From positions 1 through 64,000 of the forward strand of contig CAXUHB010000005.1 in the NCBI GenBank assembly GCA_964250755.1: DNA of 64,000 nucleotides, in the 5' to 3' direction. This DNA is from DASWOJ01 sp964250755. Its GTDB lineage: Bacteria > Pseudomonadota > Alphaproteobacteria > Acetobacterales > Acetobacteraceae. The notes below the pieces were generated by a model. It did not search any database. It was not told the DNA's origin and saw only the letters and a program-made list of their open reading frames with translations. The position numbers were made by a program, and so were the translations under genes. Shown here one piece after another: positions 52,144 to 60,484 of this stretch (position 1 is the first letter of the stretch; each line of letters opens with the position of its first letter).

Positions 52144-52512
52144 TCAGCGCCGCCGGGCTGCTGCCTGTTGCTCGACCCGGTAAACCGTTTTCACCAATAC
52201 GGCCCCCAGGTTGGGCGTTGGGTTGGTCAGGATCACGATCCGCAATCCGTCCCGCTCCCGCCACAGCACCTCCGCGCCGTCCCGCACGTCCGGCCGCGTC
52301 GGCTCCAGAAGGGCGCGGGTGAAGGCGTCGGGCGGGATGCCGTCCTCGGCCATGCGGGCCTGGGCATGGCGGCTGACCGCGACGTTGCCCAGGCCGCGCA
52401 CGCCGCGGAAGAAGTGGTCCAAGCCCGCCGGAACCAGCCGGCCGCGCCAGCTAGTCCGGGCCGGCCAGGCCGCCCGGGTGTTCGTCCCGCTTCGCCTGGC
52501 TGCGCCGGACAC
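52144..52512 (-). CDS. DUF4258-like protein, start uncertain
   Basis: Up to 122 residues. The C-terminal 80 residues carry VSRHAQARMAEDGIPPDAF, the HAxxRM..GI signature of DUF4258, then VLWRERDGLRIVILTNPTPNLGAVLVKTVYR. DUF4258 has a small mixed fold related to RelE-like and BrnT-like toxins in some annotations, but no antitoxin partner is visible and this copy should not be called a toxin. The furthest start is a GTG at 52512, which would overlap the small gene at 52451-52597; a TTG at 52422 would avoid overlap. Neither has a good ribosome site. Confidence 0.6.
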   Translation of the reverse strand: MSGAARRSGTNTRAAWPARTSWRGRLVPAGLDHFFRGVRGLGNVAVSRHAQARMAEDGIPPDAFTRALLEPTRPDVRDGAEVLWRERDGLRIVILTNPTPNLGAVLVKTVYRVEQQAAARRR

Positions 52513-52597
52513 GCATGAGCTGGAACACGGCCAGGCCCAGTACGATCAGCAGGGTGACGGCGAACAGGACAAAGGGAAGCGAGATTTCGAAGTTCAT
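52451..52597 (-). CDS. 48-residue single-helix membrane protein
   Basis: A tiny protein: MNFEISLPF, a single membrane helix (VLFAVTLLIVLGLAVFQLM), then a basic tail RVRRSQAKRDEHPGG. A strong GGAGG lies six bases upstream of the ATG at 52597, the best evidence that it is real. It heads a leftward pair with the DUF4258-like gene and diverges from bchI. No family recognised; size and topology resemble small regulatory or complex-stabilising membrane proteins. Confidence 0.65.
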   Translation of the reverse strand: MNFEISLPFVLFAVTLLIVLGLAVFQLMRVRRSQAKRDEHPGGLAGPD

Positions 52598-52794
52598 GGC
52601 GCACCTCCAGGTTGCTTGGTCTGGCAAAGGGACCACGCCGCAGCGTTTGCGGGGTTCCCCCCGGTCGCGGAACGGTGAAAGCGGGGATGGAAAGCAAGCT
52701 GCCGTACCGCGGCGGGTGGCGCTCCCGCGCCGACCTGTTATCGTCCGTCCATGCCCGCCCTGCCCGCCGCCCGCCGTTCCGACAGCCAACGCTG

Positions 52795-53811
52795 ATGCGC
52801 GACGCTTTCCCCTTCTCCGCCATTGTCGGCCAGGATGAGATGAAGCAGGCGCTGCTGATCGCCGCCACCGACTCCACGGTCGGGGGCGTGCTGGTGTTCG
52901 GCGACCGCGGCACCGGCAAGAGCACCGCCGTCCGCGCCCTGGCCGCCCTGCTGCCGCCCATGCAGGCCGTCCAGGACTGCCGCTACCACTGCGACCCCGC
53001 CCGGCCCTCCTCATGGTGCGAGGACTGCGCCGCCCGCCCCGACCACCCCGCCGAGGCCGTCCCGGTCCCGGTTGTGGACCTGCCGCTGGGCGCCACCGAG
53101 GACCGCGTGGTCGGCGCCCTGGACCTGGAGCGTGCGCTGACCCGCGGAGAGAAGGCGTTCGAGCCGGGGCTGCTCGCCCGCGCCAACCGCGGCTTCCTAT
53201 ACATAGACGAGGTGAACCTGCTGGAGGACCACCTGGTGGACCTCCTGATAGACGTGGCGGCCTCGGGCGAGAACGTGGTCGAACGGGAGGGCTTGAGCGT
53301 CCGCCACCCCGCCCGCTTCGTCCTGGTCGGCAGCGGCAACCCGGAGGAAGGCGAGCTGCGCCCGCAACTGCTGGACCGCTTCGGCCTTTCGGTCGAGGTC
53401 CGCACCCCGGACGACGTGCCCGCCCGCATCGCCATCGTCCGCCGGCGCGACAGCTTCGACCGGGACCGCGCCGGGTTCATCGCCGAGTGGGCTGCAGCGG
53501 ACGCGGCGGTGCGCGACGGGATCGAGGCCGCCCGCACCTTGCTGCCCGGCGTGGAGGTGGATGACGCCGTGCTGGAGCAGGCGGCCCGGCTGTGCATGGC
53601 CCTGGGCACCGACGGTCTTCGGGCGGAGCTGACCCTGCTGCGCGCCGCCCGTGCCCTGGCGGCGCTGGACGGCACGGATGCCGTGACGACGGCCCATCTG
53701 CTCCGCGTCGCGCCCAGCGCCCTCCGCCACCGCCTGCGCCGCGACCCCCTGGACGATGCCGGCAGTACCACCCGCGTCGCCCGCGCCGTCGCGGAGCAGT
53801 TCGGGCCGTGA
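52795..53811 (+). CDS. bchI: Magnesium chelatase ATPase subunit I
   Basis: A 338-residue AAA+ ATPase, subunit I of the protoporphyrin IX magnesium chelatase, the first committed enzyme of bacteriochlorophyll synthesis. Features: FPFSAIVGQDEMKQALLIAA at the start, Walker A GDRGTGKST near residue 37, the Cys-containing insert CRYHCDPARPSSWCEDC typical of BchI/ChlI, Walker B LYIDEVNLLEDHL, sensor GSGNPEEGELRPQLLDRFG. ATG 52795 (five residues before FPFSAIVG) matches family starts; an in-frame ATG at 52687 would add 36 atypical residues. Its stop overlaps the bchD start as TGATG. It forms a hexamer with BchD and drives insertion of Mg by BchH, which is encoded elsewhere. Confidence 0.96.
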   Translation: MRDAFPFSAIVGQDEMKQALLIAATDSTVGGVLVFGDRGTGKSTAVRALAALLPPMQAVQDCRYHCDPARPSSWCEDCAARPDHPAEAVPVPVVDLPLGATEDRVVGALDLERALTRGEKAFEPGLLARANRGFLYIDEVNLLEDHLVDLLIDVAASGENVVEREGLSVRHPARFVLVGSGNPEEGELRPQLLDRFGLSVEVRTPDDVPARIAIVRRRDSFDRDRAGFIAEWAAADAAVRDGIEAARTLLPGVEVDDAVLEQAARLCMALGTDGLRAELTLLRAARALAALDGTDAVTTAHLLRVAPSALRHRLRRDPLDDAGSTTRVARAVAEQFGP

Positions 53812-55556
53812 TGCTGGGCGCTGCGCTTCTCCCTCTCCCGGAGGGAGAGGGGGAAGCAAGCGAACCCCCCACCCCCTGGCAAGACGCCCAGCACGCCGCA
53901 GCGTTGCTGGCGGTGGACCCCGCCGGCCTGGGTGGCGCATCCGTCCGCGCCGGCCACGGCCCCGTGCGGACCCGCTGGCTGGCCCTGGCCCGCGCCTCGC
54001 TGCCGGACGGCGCCCCCTGGCGCAAGGTCCCGCTGACCATCACCGACGCCCGCCTCCTGGGCGGCCTGGACCTGGCCGCTACCCTCGCCGCAGGCCGTCC
54101 GGTGGCCGAACGCGGCTTGCGGGCCGAGGCCGCCGGCGGCGCCCTGCTACTGCCGATGGCCGAACGCGCGCCCGCCGGCCTTGCCGCCCGTCTGGCCGCC
54201 GCCCTGGACACCGGCGCAACCCTCCTGGCGCTCGACGAGGGCGCGGCGGACGAGGAGCGTACCCCGCCTCTTCTGCTGGAGCGCCTGGCCTTCCACCTGG
54301 ACCTGTCCGCCATCGGCGCGCGGGAGCTGGACGAGACCCCATCCGACCCGGACCGGATGGCCGCCGCCCGGCTGCACCTGCCCACTGTCCAGGCCGACGG
54401 CGACATCGTGCAGGCTCTGTGCGCCACTGCCGCGGCGTTGGGCGTGGCCTCGGTTCGCGCGCCCCTGTTCGCCTTGCGCGCCGCCCGGGCCGCCGCGGCG
54501 CTGGCCGGACGGGACGTGGTGACGACGGAGGACGCGGCGCTGGCGTGCCGGCTGGTGCTGGCCCCGCGGGCGACGAGGATGCCCGTGCAGGAGCAGCCCC
54601 CTGACGTGCCCCCCGACACGCAGGACCAGCGGCAAGACGACCCGGCGCCGCCTGATCCCGGGCCAGATACGGCCGCCGCGGATGACGCTACGGCCCCCGG
54701 CGCTCTCGACGACTTACTGCTGCAAGCCGCCCGCGCCGCCCTGCCCGCCGGGCTGCTGGCCCTGTTGCAGCTTCGCGCGCTGCGCCAGCCCGCCCGCGCC
54801 GCCGGCGTGTCCGGCGCATCCCAGTCCGGACGCCGCGGCCGTCCCGCCGGGGTGCGCGCCGGTGACCCGCGCGGGGCCGAGCGGCTGAACCTGATCGAGA
54901 CCCTGCGCGCCGCCGCACCGTGGCAGCGCCTGCGCGGCGCGGCGCCGGGCCGCCTGCAAATCCGGCGCGCCGACTTCCGCGTCACCCGTAGCATCCAGCG
55001 GGCGGAAACGACGACGGTCTTCGTCGTGGACGCCTCTGGCAGCAGTGCCCTGAACCGCTTGGCCGAGGCCAAGGGCGCGGTCGAGCTGCTGCTGGCCGAG
55101 TGCTACGTCCGCCGGGACCAAGTGGCGGTGGTGGCCTTCCGGGGCGCGGGCGCGCAACTGCTGCTGCCGCCCACGCGGTCCCTGGTGCGCGCCAAGCGCG
55201 GCCTGGCGGCGCTGCCCGGCGGCGGCGGCACGCCCCTGGCTGCCGGGCTGGACGCCGGGCTGCTGCTGGCGGACGGGGTGCGCCGCCGCGGTGGCACGCC
55301 CAGCCTGGTGCTGCTGACGGACGGACGGGGCAACGTCGCCCGCGACGGACGCGGCGGACGCAGCCGGGCCGAGGCCGATGCCCTGTCCGCAGCCCGCGCC
55401 ATCCGCCTGTCCGGCGTGGCCGTGCTGCTGGTGGACACCTCCCCCCGCCCCGGCCCCGCCGCCCGCCGCCTGGCCGACGCCATGGCCGCCCGCTACCTGC
55501 CTCTGCCCTACGCCAACGCCGCCGCCCTGTCCCAAGCCGTGACGGCGGGACGGTGA
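53811..55556 (+). CDS. bchD: Magnesium chelatase subunit D, 5' end built from a repeat
   Basis: A 581-residue subunit D. Residues 19-270 are an AAA-like domain (PWQDAQHAAALLAVDPAGLGG, RLHLPTVQADGDIVQAL) without a functional Walker A, as in the family; then an acidic Pro-rich linker (PDVPPDTQDQRQDDPAPPDP); then a C-terminal integrin-I (VWA) domain with MIDAS FVVDASGSSALNR near residue 405 and VLLTDGRGN. It bridges BchI and BchH. The ATG at 53811 overlaps the bchI stop. The first 18 residues (MLGAALLPLPEGEGEASE) are encoded by a copy of repeat family A, an addition absent from normal BchD; conserved sequence starts just after it. Confidence 0.95.
   Translation: MLGAALLPLPEGEGEASEPPTPWQDAQHAAALLAVDPAGLGGASVRAGHGPVRTRWLALARASLPDGAPWRKVPLTITDARLLGGLDLAATLAAGRPVAERGLRAEAAGGALLLPMAERAPAGLAARLAAALDTGATLLALDEGAADEERTPPLLLERLAFHLDLSAIGARELDETPSDPDRMAAARLHLPTVQADGDIVQALCATAAALGVASVRAPLFALRAARAAAALAGRDVVTTEDAALACRLVLAPRATRMPVQEQPPDVPPDTQDQRQDDPAPPDPGPDTAAADDATAPGALDDLLLQAARAALPAGLLALLQLRALRQPARAAGVSGASQSGRRGRPAGVRAGDPRGAERLNLIETLRAAAPWQRLRGAAPGRLQIRRADFRVTRSIQRAETTTVFVVDASGSSALNRLAEAKGAVELLLAECYVRRDQVAVVAFRGAGAQLLLPPTRSLVRAKRGLAALPGGGGTPLAAGLDAGLLLADGVRRRGGTPSLVLLTDGRGNVARDGRGGRSRAEADALSAARAIRLSGVAVLLVDTSPRPGPAARRLADAMAARYLPLPYANAAALSQAVTAGR
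53822..53861. repeat. Family A unit inside the bchD coding start
   Basis: CTTCTCCCTCTCCCGGAGGG followed by AGAGGGGGAAGCAAGCG, a single palindromic unit, lies within codons 4-17 of bchD. Confidence 0.88.
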
Positions 55557-55568
55557 CAACGATGCCGC

Positions 55569-55722
55569 GCCTGCTCCCTCTCCCTCCGGGAGAGGGCCGG
55601 GGTGAGGGAAGCCATACGCACTGCGCTGTCCCAAGCGGGCACCAGATCTCAAGGGATCACAGGCCGATGCTGCTGGATGCCCCTCACCCCAACCCTCTCC
55701 CGGAGGGGGAGGGAGCAGGCGC
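55569..55722. repeat. Family A inverted pair between bchD and bchO
   Basis: Left unit CTGCTCCCTCTCCCTCCGGG... (55569-55613) and right unit TCACCCCAACCCTCTCCCGG... (about 55680-55722) in inverse orientation. The pair ends ten bases before the bchO ATG and takes up nearly all of the 175-base gap. Confidence 0.88.
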
Positions 55723-55731
55723 GGCACTCCG

Positions 55732-56598
55732 ATGACCCGCCCCCCAACCGCCTGGCCCAACCGCGCCGCCAGCCGCACCGTGCGCGCCGCCGGGCTGGAC
55801 TGGCACGTTCAGGTCATGGGCACCGGCCCCGTGCTGCTCCTGGCGCACGGCACCGGCGCGGCGACGCATTCCTGGCGCGCGCTGCTGCCGCTGCTGGCCC
55901 GGCACTTCACAGTGGTCGCGCCGGACCTGCCGGGCCACGGCTTCACCCAGGCCCCCGCCGCGGCGCGTTTGTCCCTGCCGGGAATGGCGCGGTCGTTGCA
56001 GGGCTTGCTGACCGTCATGAACCTGCGTCCCGCGGCCGCCGTGGGGCACTCCGCCGGGGCGGCCATCCTGGCGCGCATGGCGCTGGACGGCACTTTGCCC
56101 GTCCGCGCCCTGGTCAGCCTGAACGGAGCCTTCATCCCCTTGCAGGGCGCGGCAGGCCAGATGTTCTCCCCCCTGGCGCGGCTGCTCGTCGGCCTGCCCG
56201 GCCTGCCGCAGCTTTTTGCCTGGCGTGCCCGCGATCCGGCGATGGTCGCGCGCCTGCTGGCCGCCACCGGCTCCACCCTGGATGACGAGGGCGTGCGCCT
56301 GTACGGCGAGGTCGTCCGCCGTCCGGAGCACGCGGCCTCCGCCCTCGGCATGATGGCGCATTGGGACCTGCGCCCGCTGCTGTCCGACCTGCCCCGCCTG
56401 GCCGTGCCGCTGCTGCTGATTGCCGGAGGCAACGACCGGACGGTGCCGCCCAGCCAGTCCGCCCAGGTGCGCGACCTGGTGCCTGGGGCGGAGCTGGCCA
56501 CCCTCCCCGGCCTCGGCCACCTGGCGCATGAGGAACAGCCGGAGCAGATGGCCACGCTGACCGAGGATTTCACCCGCCGCCACGGTGTGCTGCCATGA
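55732..56598 (+). CDS. bchO: BchO, magnesium-chelatase-associated alpha/beta hydrolase
   Basis: A 288-residue alpha/beta hydrolase that always accompanies magnesium-chelatase genes in purple bacteria; its exact step is not known. The nucleophile elbow is AVGHSAGAAI (Ser near residue 107), the acid is in IAGGNDRTVPPSQS, and the His in LPGLGHLAHEEQPE. The oxyanion region is LAHGTGAATHSW. ATG 55732 follows a family A repeat directly, so no clear ribosome site remains. Its stop overlaps the next start as ATGA. Confidence 0.94.
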   Translation: MTRPPTAWPNRAASRTVRAAGLDWHVQVMGTGPVLLLAHGTGAATHSWRALLPLLARHFTVVAPDLPGHGFTQAPAAARLSLPGMARSLQGLLTVMNLRPAAAVGHSAGAAILARMALDGTLPVRALVSLNGAFIPLQGAAGQMFSPLARLLVGLPGLPQLFAWRARDPAMVARLLAATGSTLDDEGVRLYGEVVRRPEHAASALGMMAHWDLRPLLSDLPRLAVPLLLIAGGNDRTVPPSQSAQVRDLVPGAELATLPGLGHLAHEEQPEQMATLTEDFTRRHGVLP

Positions 56599-56891
56599 GC
56601 GACCTGATCGCCAGCGGCCGGGTGCTGAACCTGATCCTGCTGGGCATGGCGTTGGAAGGCGCTGCCCTTACCTTGCTGTTCCGCCTGCGCCGCCAGGGCG
56701 TGCCGCCGGGAGCGCTGTGGCCCAACCTGTTGTCCGGCATGTGCCTGCTGCTGGCGATGCGCGCCGGGTTGGCGGGGGCCTGGTGGGGCTGGATTTCCAT
56801 GCCCTTGCTGGGGGCGCTGGGGTTCCATGTCGCAGACCTGAAACGCTTGTGGACCTCTTCGCCCCCTCCCTCCGAGAGAGGGTTGGGGTGA
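56595..56891 (+). CDS. Small membrane protein after bchO, C-terminus in a repeat
   Basis: A 98-residue membrane protein with three predicted helices (RVLNLILLGMALEGAALTLLF, LLSGMCLLLAMRAGLAGAWW, ISMPLLGALGFHVADLKRLW). The start overlaps bchO by four bases (ATGA), so it is co-translated with the chelatase genes. Similar short membrane proteins follow bchO in some purple bacteria, from memory, without known role. The last nine residues (PPPSERGLG) are encoded by a family A repeat, which also supplies the stop, so the original C-terminus has been replaced or extended. Confidence 0.75.
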   Translation: MSDLIASGRVLNLILLGMALEGAALTLLFRLRRQGVPPGALWPNLLSGMCLLLAMRAGLAGAWWGWISMPLLGALGFHVADLKRLWTSSPPPSERGLG

Positions 56892-57000
56892 GGGAGGCCA
56901 CGCAGCGCCACATCGCCCGTCGCGGCAGTTCACCTCGGGCCAAGTACAGCGTTTGCGGCCTCCCTCACCCCGGCCCTCTCCCGGAGGGAGAGGGAGCAGG
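56865..57000. repeat. Family A inverted pair after the bchO operon
   Basis: Left unit CCCTCCCTCCGAGAGAGGGT... (56865-56899) and right unit TCACCCCGGCCCTCTCCCGG... (about 56957-57000) in inverse orientation, at the junction of convergent transcription. It may stop transcripts from both sides. Confidence 0.88.
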
Positions 57001-57012
57001 CAGCCAGCCTTC

Positions 57013-57849
57013 CTATCCCCCGCACCCCTCCAGCGCCATCCAGCCCTCACCGTTCCCGGCCCGCGCCCGCACGTTGAACGTCAGGCGCTGCAGCTTGCGG
57101 TCCGGCGACACCTGCACCTCCGCCCATGAGCCTGCGCCCACGGCCGGGTGCTGCAGCGTCATGCGCCAGCGTCCGGGCGCGGTGGCCTCCACCGGCTCGT
57201 CCGCCCGCGCATCCCGCTTCCAGCCCGGCAGGAACACCGGCACCGCCGTGCGGCCTGCGGGCAGGAACCGGGACCAGTAGAACGCGAGGGCCAGCGGCGT
57301 CCGCAGCCCCGGCGTCAGCCCGGCCCGCGGCAGGTCCAGATCGGTCCGCCGCTCCGGCCCTGCCGCCGGATAGTCCGGCAGCCAGGGCTGCCCGAACCGC
57401 GCCGGGTCCCACCGTGCGGCGAAGCGCGGGTGGCGCCGGGTGAACTCGGGCAGGGAGGTGCTTTGCACCCGCTGCGCCTGCAAGCCGTCCGGGGTGCGCG
57501 CCAGCACGTCCCACTGCTGCCGCTTGATCCGCCCGTCCAGGATGTAGCGGGTGTTGAGCGCCACCGATTGCAGCTCCCCGCCGCGCCAGGTGCTGATCTC
57601 CTCCATCAGGTAGCCGACCGACCACAGCCACGGCTCCGCCTGCACCCGCGCCTGCACGCGCAGGGTCAGGAGGCCCCCGGCTTCCGCCGCTTCGGTCCGC
57701 ACGGTGGCGCGGGTGTCATGGTTGGCAGCGCCGGCGTAGGTGCAGACTTCGGCGGCGGCGGGGGTCAGCATCAGCAGCATCGCGCCCAGGACTCCCCCGA
57801 CGCGCCTCAGGGCGGGCGGGGCTGCGCCCACCGCCAAGCCGTCCGTCAT
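57013..57849 (-). CDS. Exported protein of unknown function
   Basis: A 278-residue exported protein. The N-terminus has RR followed by VGGVLGAMLLMLTPAAA, a signal peptide, then CTYAGAANHDTRATVRTEAAE. The mature part is rich in beta-strand patterns (WLWSVGYLMEEISTWRGGELQ, NTRYILDGRIKRQQWDVL) and has a Pro/Arg/Trp-rich middle; I am reminded of DUF6134/DUF3108-type outer-membrane-associated proteins but cannot confirm it. The ATG at 57849 lies inside a family B repeat, so the true start may be internal. It ends next to a family A pair. Confidence 0.65.
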   Translation of the reverse strand: MTDGLAVGAAPPALRRVGGVLGAMLLMLTPAAAEVCTYAGAANHDTRATVRTEAAEAGGLLTLRVQARVQAEPWLWSVGYLMEEISTWRGGELQSVALNTRYILDGRIKRQQWDVLARTPDGLQAQRVQSTSLPEFTRRHPRFAARWDPARFGQPWLPDYPAAGPERRTDLDLPRAGLTPGLRTPLALAFYWSRFLPAGRTAVPVFLPGWKRDARADEPVEATAPGRWRMTLQHPAVGAGSWAEVQVSPDRKLQRLTFNVRARAGNGEGWMALEGCGG

Positions 57850-57940
57850 CGCGGGCCGTTCTTGCGGCGTGGCGATCCAGGGGCCGCCACCGCAGTCCTG
57901 CCCCTGAACTGCCGCGCCGCCGCGCTCCTCGCGATGACGT
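57844..57940. repeat. Repeat family B, complete copy
   Basis: Begins CGTCATCGCGGGCCGTTCTT and ends CTCGCGATGACG, about 97 bases, with GGCGATCCAGGGGCCG inside as in other copies. It separates the exported-protein gene (whose start it overlaps) from the VWA gene. Confidence 0.8.
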
Positions 57941-57967
57941 ATGCGGCTGGAATGGATGGGGCTGGCC

Positions 57968-59164
57968 TCACCGCCCCAACTCCCGGATCATCTCGTCCAG
58001 CCCGCCGGGCGTCAGCGGATACATGCGGTCCGCCATCATCTCCCGCACCATCCCGATGCTCTGGGCGCCCGTCCACCACTCCCGCGGCACCGGGTTCAGC
58101 CAGGCGCTGCGGCGCCAGTGGCCCATTAGGCGCCGCATCCACACGCCCCCGGCCTCGTCGTTCCAGTGCTCCACGCTGCCGCCTGGGGCCGCGATCTCGT
58201 ACGGGGACATGGTGGCATCGCCGACGAAGATGGCGCGGTAGTCCGGGCCGTAGGTGCGGATCACCTCCTCGGTCGGCACGGCCTGGTCCCGCCGACGGGC
58301 GTTGCTCTGCCACAGCCGCTCATAGGGGCAGTTGTGGAAATAGTAGAACTGCAGGTGCTTGAACTCGCTGCGCGCTGCCGAGAACAGCTCCTCCGACGCG
58401 CGGATGTGGTCGTCCATGCTGCCGCCCACGTCCAGGAACAGCAGCACCTTCACCGCATTATGCCGCTCCGGCACCATCTTCAGGTCAAGCGACCCGGCGT
58501 TGTGCGCCGTCGCGCGTATCGTGCCGTCCATGTCCAACTCGGTCGCGGCACCCGTGCGGGCGAAGCGGCGCAGGCGGCGCAGCGCCAGCTTGATGTTGCG
58601 GGTGCCCAGCTCCACACCGTCATCCAGATCCCGGAACTCCCGCCGGTCCCACACCTTCACGGCCCGGCGGTTGCGGCTGCCGTCCTGGCCGATCCGCACG
58701 CCCTCGGGGTTGTACCCATAGGCGCCGAAGGGCGAGGTGCCCCCGGTGCCGATCCACTTGCTGCCGCCCTGGTGCCGGCCCTGCTGCTCGGCCAGGCGCT
58801 GCCGCAGCGTGTCCATCAGCTTGTCGAAGCCGCCCAGCGCCTCGACCTGCGCCCGCTCCTCAGGCGTCAGCAAACGCTCCGCCATGCGGCGCAGCCACTC
58901 CGCCGGCAGCTCGCGCGGGGCCGGGCCAGCCTCGCCGCCCTCGCCCGCCGGTGCCTCCAGCCCACGGAACACCTGGCCGAACACCACGTCGAAGCGGTCC
59001 AGGTGCCGCTCGTCCTTCACCAGCGCGGCGCGGCTGAGGTGGTAGAAGTCCTCGACGCTGTAATCCGCCACCCCGGCCCGCATGGCGCCCAGCAGCGCCA
59101 GGTACTCCGTCACCGACGCTGGCACCCCGGCGTCGCGCAACGCCAGCACGAAGTGCCCGAACAC
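57968..59164 (-). CDS. VWA domain protein, CoxE-like
   Basis: A 398-residue cytoplasmic protein with a C-terminal von Willebrand A domain. The MIDAS motif reads LLFLDVGGSMDDH (Asp-x-Gly-x-Ser), with further motif HLQFYYFHNCPYERLW and a threonine region in DATMSPYEI. The N-terminal 200 residues (SVTEYLALLGAMRAGVADYSVEDFYHLSRAALVKDE) are typical of CoxE-type proteins, which act with a MoxR ATPase as a metal-insertion or chaperone pair. It starts five bases after the MoxR stop, so they form one transcript. The client enzyme is not apparent nearby. Confidence 0.9.
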   Translation of the reverse strand: MFGHFVLALRDAGVPASVTEYLALLGAMRAGVADYSVEDFYHLSRAALVKDERHLDRFDVVFGQVFRGLEAPAGEGGEAGPAPRELPAEWLRRMAERLLTPEERAQVEALGGFDKLMDTLRQRLAEQQGRHQGGSKWIGTGGTSPFGAYGYNPEGVRIGQDGSRNRRAVKVWDRREFRDLDDGVELGTRNIKLALRRLRRFARTGAATELDMDGTIRATAHNAGSLDLKMVPERHNAVKVLLFLDVGGSMDDHIRASEELFSAARSEFKHLQFYYFHNCPYERLWQSNARRRDQAVPTEEVIRTYGPDYRAIFVGDATMSPYEIAAPGGSVEHWNDEAGGVWMRRLMGHWRRSAWLNPVPREWWTGAQSIGMVREMMADRMYPLTPGGLDEMIRELGR

Positions 59165-59168
59165 GCCG

Positions 59169-60014
59169 CTACCCGCCGCGGCGGTTGATGAACGCCAGCC
59201 GCTCGAACAGATGCACGTCCTGCTCGTTCTTCAGCAGCGCGCCGTGCAGCGGCGGGATCGCCACGCGGGCGTCCGTGCTCCGCAGCGCATCCGCCGGCAT
59301 GTCCTCGATCATCAGCAGCTTCAGCCAATCCAGCAGCTCGGACGTGGCAGGCTTCTTCTTCAGGCCGGGCACGTCGCGCACCTGGAAGAAGACGTTGAGG
59401 GCCTCCCGCGCCAGGTCGGCTTGCAGGCCGGGGTAGTGCGCCTCCACGATACGCTCCATCGTCGGGCGGTCGGGGAAGCGGATGTAGTGGAAGAAGCAGC
59501 GGCGCAGGAAGGCGTCCGGCAGCTCCTTCTCGTTGTTGCTGGTGATGATGACCACGGGCCGGTGCTTGGCGGCAACAGTCTGCCGGGTTTCGTAAACGAA
59601 GAACTGCATCCGATCCAATTCGAGCAGCAGGTCGTTCGGGAACTCGATGTCGGCCTTGTCTATCTCGTCAATCAGAACGACCTGCGGCCGGTCGGCGTCG
59701 AAGGCGTCCCACAGCTTGCCGCGGACGATGTAGTTGGCGATGTCCGCCACCTTGGGGTCGCCCAACTGGCTGTCCCGCAGGCGGGACACGGCATCGTATT
59801 CGTACAGGCCCTGCTGCGCCTTGGTGGTGGACTTCACATGCCATTCCACCAACGGGTGGCCCAGCGCCGCCGCGACCTCGTGCGCCAGCACGGTCTTGCC
59901 GGTGCCCGGCTCCCCCTTCACCAGCAGGGGCCGTTGCAGGGCGACGGCGGCGTTGACCGCCACCTCCAGGTCGCGGGAGGCGATGTAGCGTTCGGTGCTG
60001 CGGAAGCCGCTCAC
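59169..60014 (-). CDS. MoxR-family AAA+ ATPase
   Basis: A 281-residue AAA+ ATPase. Walker A VKGEPGTGKTVLAHEVA (about residues 33-49), Walker B VVLIDEIDKADIEFP, sensor 1 IITSNNEKELPDAFLRRC, sensor 2/lid region DWLKLLMIEDM. MoxR proteins assemble as hexamers and, with VWA partners, activate metalloenzymes or protein complexes. Its partner is the adjacent CoxE-like gene, with which it is co-transcribed leftward. Close similarity in logic to BchI-BchD (AAA+ plus VWA) next door is a fold relationship, not evidence of a shared pathway. Confidence 0.93.
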   Translation of the reverse strand: MSGFRSTERYIASRDLEVAVNAAVALQRPLLVKGEPGTGKTVLAHEVAAALGHPLVEWHVKSTTKAQQGLYEYDAVSRLRDSQLGDPKVADIANYIVRGKLWDAFDADRPQVVLIDEIDKADIEFPNDLLLELDRMQFFVYETRQTVAAKHRPVVIITSNNEKELPDAFLRRCFFHYIRFPDRPTMERIVEAHYPGLQADLAREALNVFFQVRDVPGLKKKPATSELLDWLKLLMIEDMPADALRSTDARVAIPPLHGALLKNEQDVHLFERLAFINRRGG

Positions 60015-60484
60015 GGGGAGGTCCTTGCTGGTGGCAGGACCATCCTATCCCGAACCGGGGCTGACGCAGAAGCGGCTACGGGGCCGGCTGGCGCCTCGCG
60101 GAACCGAAACCCCTGGCCAGGCCAGCGCGGTTGCGTCCCGATCCCTACAGCGCCAGAGCAGGGACGCGACGACCAGGTCTTGCGCCCGCGGTGGACAAGG
60201 CCGCACGGGCGGAGGCCTGCGAAGGGATTGCCGGCACCATGCAGGCGGCGGCCGGCTAAGGACGGAGAAGACGCGGATGCCGAACGAGGTCGGTGATGGA
60301 ATGGTGCAGATGAACCGCACCTTGTCCGGACTTGGCCCGCGTTGAGCGGACTACCCGACACATGCCCCTGGGCACGGCGAACACGGTGGAGGCGGGAGCA
60401 TCCGGGCCTGCGACGAGGCCCGGATGCACCGCAAGGCGGTGTCGGAAGAGGCAGGCCAGCCCGCCTCTTCCATCCAAAGCTGTC
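60015..60484. other. Intergenic region, no gene seen
   Basis: About 470 bases upstream of the MoxR gene. Open stretches exist on both strands but none has a ribosome site, signal peptide or recognisable motif. It presumably contains the promoter for the MoxR/VWA pair. Confidence 0.5.

Noticed and set aside
52144..52597. DUF4258 gene plus small gene as a toxin-antitoxin pair
   Set aside because: The small protein is a membrane helix with basic tail, not a DNA-binding antitoxin.
52598..52794. PpsR/CrtJ sites (TGT-N12-ACA) upstream of bchI
   Set aside because: Looked for because they are usual in front of bch genes; no convincing pair was found.
57968..60014. MoxR/VWA pair as a second magnesium or cobalt chelatase
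   Set aside because: The VWA protein has the CoxE-type N-terminus, not the AAA domain of BchD, and the ATPase lacks the BchI Cys insert.
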